A stretch of DNA of 64,000 nt, taken from contig NZ_FNPI01000001.1 in assembly GCF_900107275.1 (NCBI RefSeq), positions 1,106,056 to 1,170,055 of the forward strand. The letters run 5' to 3'. This DNA comes from Evansella caseinilytica. Its GTDB lineage: Bacteria > Bacillota > Bacilli > Bacillales > Salisediminibacteriaceae. The notes under the pieces are model-generated. The model did no database searches. It had not been told where the DNA came from and saw only the letters and a program-made list of their open reading frames with translations. Made by a program: the position numbers and the translations under genes. This document shows positions 62,453-64,000 of the stretch, one piece after another. Every line of letters begins with the position of its first letter. Within the stretch, counting starts at the first letter, position 1.

Positions 62453-63334
62453 ATGGATGATTTTCTTCGTCAATTATATCAGGATCGATCAAGCGACCAG
62501 AATACTCTGGGGATTGTTTTAATAGAAAGACGTTCAAGTGCGGATTCCAAGACGGATCATTTTGATGCTGTTTTACTTGTTATAGTGTCGGAAGGCCGAC
62601 CGAATTGGGAAATGAAGCATTATGCATATAATGGTTATAAAGCAGCGATGCATCTTGTAAATACATCGCAAATCCGTGATTGGCTGATAAACAGCTCCAA
62701 CCGGAGAATCGTTGATTGGATTATGAACGGAAAAATTGTTTTTGACAGGAACGAATACACGAAAAATTTTAGACAGCAGTTGATCGACTTTCCGGCAGAG
62801 GAAAGAAAAGCCCGAACCGGGGTCGAATTTGCCAAACTGATTCGCCGCTTTGTCGACGGTAAGGCTTTGTATAATGAAGGTCACCATTTGGATGCGTTCA
62901 ATCAGATCGTGCATGCATTGCATCACTTGGCGCGCCTGTCAATTATTGAACATGGTTTTTATCCGGAGGTAACGGTTTGGCAGCAAGTAAAGCAATTCGA
63001 GCCGGAAATTTACAAGCTTTATTCGGAATTAGTAACAGGATCTGAGTCAATCGATAAAAAATTAGAATTACTGCTGATTGCCAATGAAGTTGGGCTGATG
63101 AAAAAAACAAAGCTCGGGAGCTTGCATTTGCTGGAGATTATGAAGACTAAGGATGGGTCTTGGACTATAGAAGAGATAAAAGCGAAACTTGCCATTCATG
63201 ATTATTCATTGGACTTAAGCGTGCTTCTTGAATATTTAATACAAAAAGGATATGTTGATGTAGTAAAGGTGGAAACAAAAGGGAAAACGATCTACCACCG
63301 CCAATACACTGTTAATCAATATTCTACAGAATAG
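62453..63334 (+). CDS. ygxA: Nucleotidyltransferase-like protein YgxA
   Basis: 293 residues from ATG 62453 after GGGAGG; six in-frame codons upstream are excluded. The N-terminal region (about 1-110) resembles a nucleotidyltransferase fold without the classical GS-xxDxD motif; the middle (HLDAFNQIVHALHHLARLSIIEHGFYPEVTVWQQVKQFEPEIYKLYSEL) is a helical substrate-binding-like domain; the C-terminal 70 residues look like a winged helix. It matches YgxA, the gene upstream of an rRNA operon in B. subtilis. Activity unknown. Confidence 0.88.
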   Translation: MDDFLRQLYQDRSSDQNTLGIVLIERRSSADSKTDHFDAVLLVIVSEGRPNWEMKHYAYNGYKAAMHLVNTSQIRDWLINSSNRRIVDWIMNGKIVFDRNEYTKNFRQQLIDFPAEERKARTGVEFAKLIRRFVDGKALYNEGHHLDAFNQIVHALHHLARLSIIEHGFYPEVTVWQQVKQFEPEIYKLYSELVTGSESIDKKLELLLIANEVGLMKKTKLGSLHLLEIMKTKDGSWTIEEIKAKLAIHDYSLDLSVLLEYLIQKGYVDVVKVETKGKTIYHRQYTVNQYSTE

Positions 63335-63576
63335 GTTGCTGCTGACGGTGCATCACTGTAAACTGCCAGAGCAGTCAGCTGCTACATTAGCTGATTTGAC
63401 ATTGTAATTGGAACAGTGATGCTTCGTTGTGCTTATTGGAAAGCATGATAGAACGGTGGAGATGCTTTTATGTTAACACAGGTAAAGCAGGGTGGAAGGC
63501 GGCATAATGATTATTGCGCTATAACTGTTATCGATTATGCTCAACGAAGAACACGATAAATAAATTTCAAATGTTG

Positions 63577-63604
63577 TTGACAAATTATATTAACCATGTT
63601 AAAT
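63577..63604 (+). promoter_or_regulatory. rRNA operon promoter P1
   Basis: TTGACA (63577-63582), 16 bases, TTAAAT (63599-63604). First of three promoter-like pairs before the 16S gene. Confidence 0.6.
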
Positions 63605-63662
63605 TATCAATTGTCGCTAAAAAACACGACTTATATTTTGAACAAGCAGCATATAAAAAATG

Positions 63663-63691
63663 TTGACGAAGTTCAAATTAAATGTTATATT
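63663..63691 (+). promoter_or_regulatory. rRNA operon promoter P2
   Basis: TTGACG (63663-63668), 17 bases, TATATT (63686-63691). Confidence 0.7.
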
Positions 63692-63738
63692 GGAAAAGTC
63701 GCTTTCAAAAGTCGCGACAAAATATTTTTAAAAAGCTG

Positions 63739-63767
63739 TTGACGATGAAGTAGTTCTGTGATAAGCT
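63739..63767 (+). promoter_or_regulatory. rRNA operon promoter P3
   Basis: TTGACG (63739-63744), 17 bases, TAAGCT (63762-63767). The processed leader that follows includes a CTTTGAAAACTAAACAAA stretch typical of Bacillus rrn leaders (63807 onward). Confidence 0.7.
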
Positions 63768-63933
63768 ATTAAAGCTGTCGGTAAACAGCAGTAATGAACA
63801 ATTGACCTTTGAAAACTAAACAAAAACCAAGCGAAGTGGGATATGAAAATATCCCGTCAATGAAAGAAAAAACAGCCAACATTTGGCTTGATGTCAGAGA
63901 CATCAACCTTCGATGATAACATGATTATCATAC

Positions 63934-64000
63934 TTTATCGGAGAGTTTGATCCTGGCTCAGGACGAACGCTGGCGGCGTGCCTAATACATGCAAGTCGAG
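63934..64000 (+). rRNA. rrs: 16S ribosomal RNA, 5' end only
   Basis: From TTTATCGGAGAGTTTGATCC onward (63934), through GGCTCAGGACGAACGCTGGC and GGCGTGCCTAATACATGCAA, the invariant 5' end of bacterial 16S rRNA. The window ends at base 67 of the gene. It lies downstream of ygxA as the rrn operon does in B. subtilis. Confidence 0.98.

Overview
The window is chromosomal DNA of a spore-forming member of the Bacillaceae. Evidence is the two small acid-soluble spore proteins (SspK, SspE), strong AGGAGG-type ribosome binding sites, low-to-moderate GC, SigW-, CcpA- and PerR-type control sites, and gene order. From about 24.5 kb to the right end the backbone follows the Bacillus subtilis yfhD-yfhE-yfhF-recX-yfhH-sspK-yfhJ-yfhP-mutY ... 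yfhS-fabL-sspE-ygaC-ygaD-ygaE-gsaB/hemL-bcp-perR-ygzB-ygxA-rrn order, ending in the first 67 bases of a 16S rRNA gene. Other blocks are inserted into that backbone. The species cannot be named from the sequence.

Layout. 0-9 kb holds accessory genes: a VanW-type protein cut by the window edge, a glycosyltransferase, a CaCA-type cation exchanger, an orphan sporulation-type histidine kinase, an esterase, an HxlR regulator and a CocE-type hydrolase. 9-14 kb has a GNAT, a Nudix hydrolase, and a membrane-stress operon (PspA-like, NfeD, flotillin) behind a clear SigW promoter. 14-17.2 kb is decaying: an ABC exporter whose large permease is frameshifted twice and a broken VanZ gene. 17.2-22.8 kb is a glycine-related locus: a glycine riboswitch with terminator ahead of an ACT-domain gene and a UPF0210 gene, divergent from a sodium:alanine/glycine symporter. 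24.5-34 kb is the yfh block with a lactate permease and a short-chain dehydrogenase. 34-38 kb is a complete fruRKA fructose operon with a cre-overlapped promoter. 38-41 kb is a ywrD-ywrB-ywrA cluster (gamma-glutamyltransferase plus two half-size chromate transporters). 42-64 kb is the yga block, interrupted by a 1503-residue glutamate synthase large subunit without its small subunit, a three-gene ABC-2 exporter, a small potassium channel, a D-2-hydroxyacid dehydrogenase and a DarA-like protein.

The strongest non-genic signal is a dispersed family of MITE-like elements. Their ends read roughly GTGTTTGTTCAAAAAG and GAGCGTGTTCAAAAGG, the left end is itself a hairpin, and four copies (43, 420, 409 and 304 bp) sit between perfect 5-bp AT-rich direct repeats (TGAAA, TTAAA, TAATA, TAAAA). 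Degraded copies lie at 24.5, 24.8, 45.3 and 53.4 kb. The long copies share a conserved interior that can fold, and no transposase is present in the window. Other short repeats are GGGTGTCTCAAAAG hairpins, a pair of identical 28-nt sequences, and a 21-bp-periodic array between fruA and ywrD.

All coordinates and folds were read by eye. No alignment, database or folding program was available, so family names rest on recognised motifs and length.
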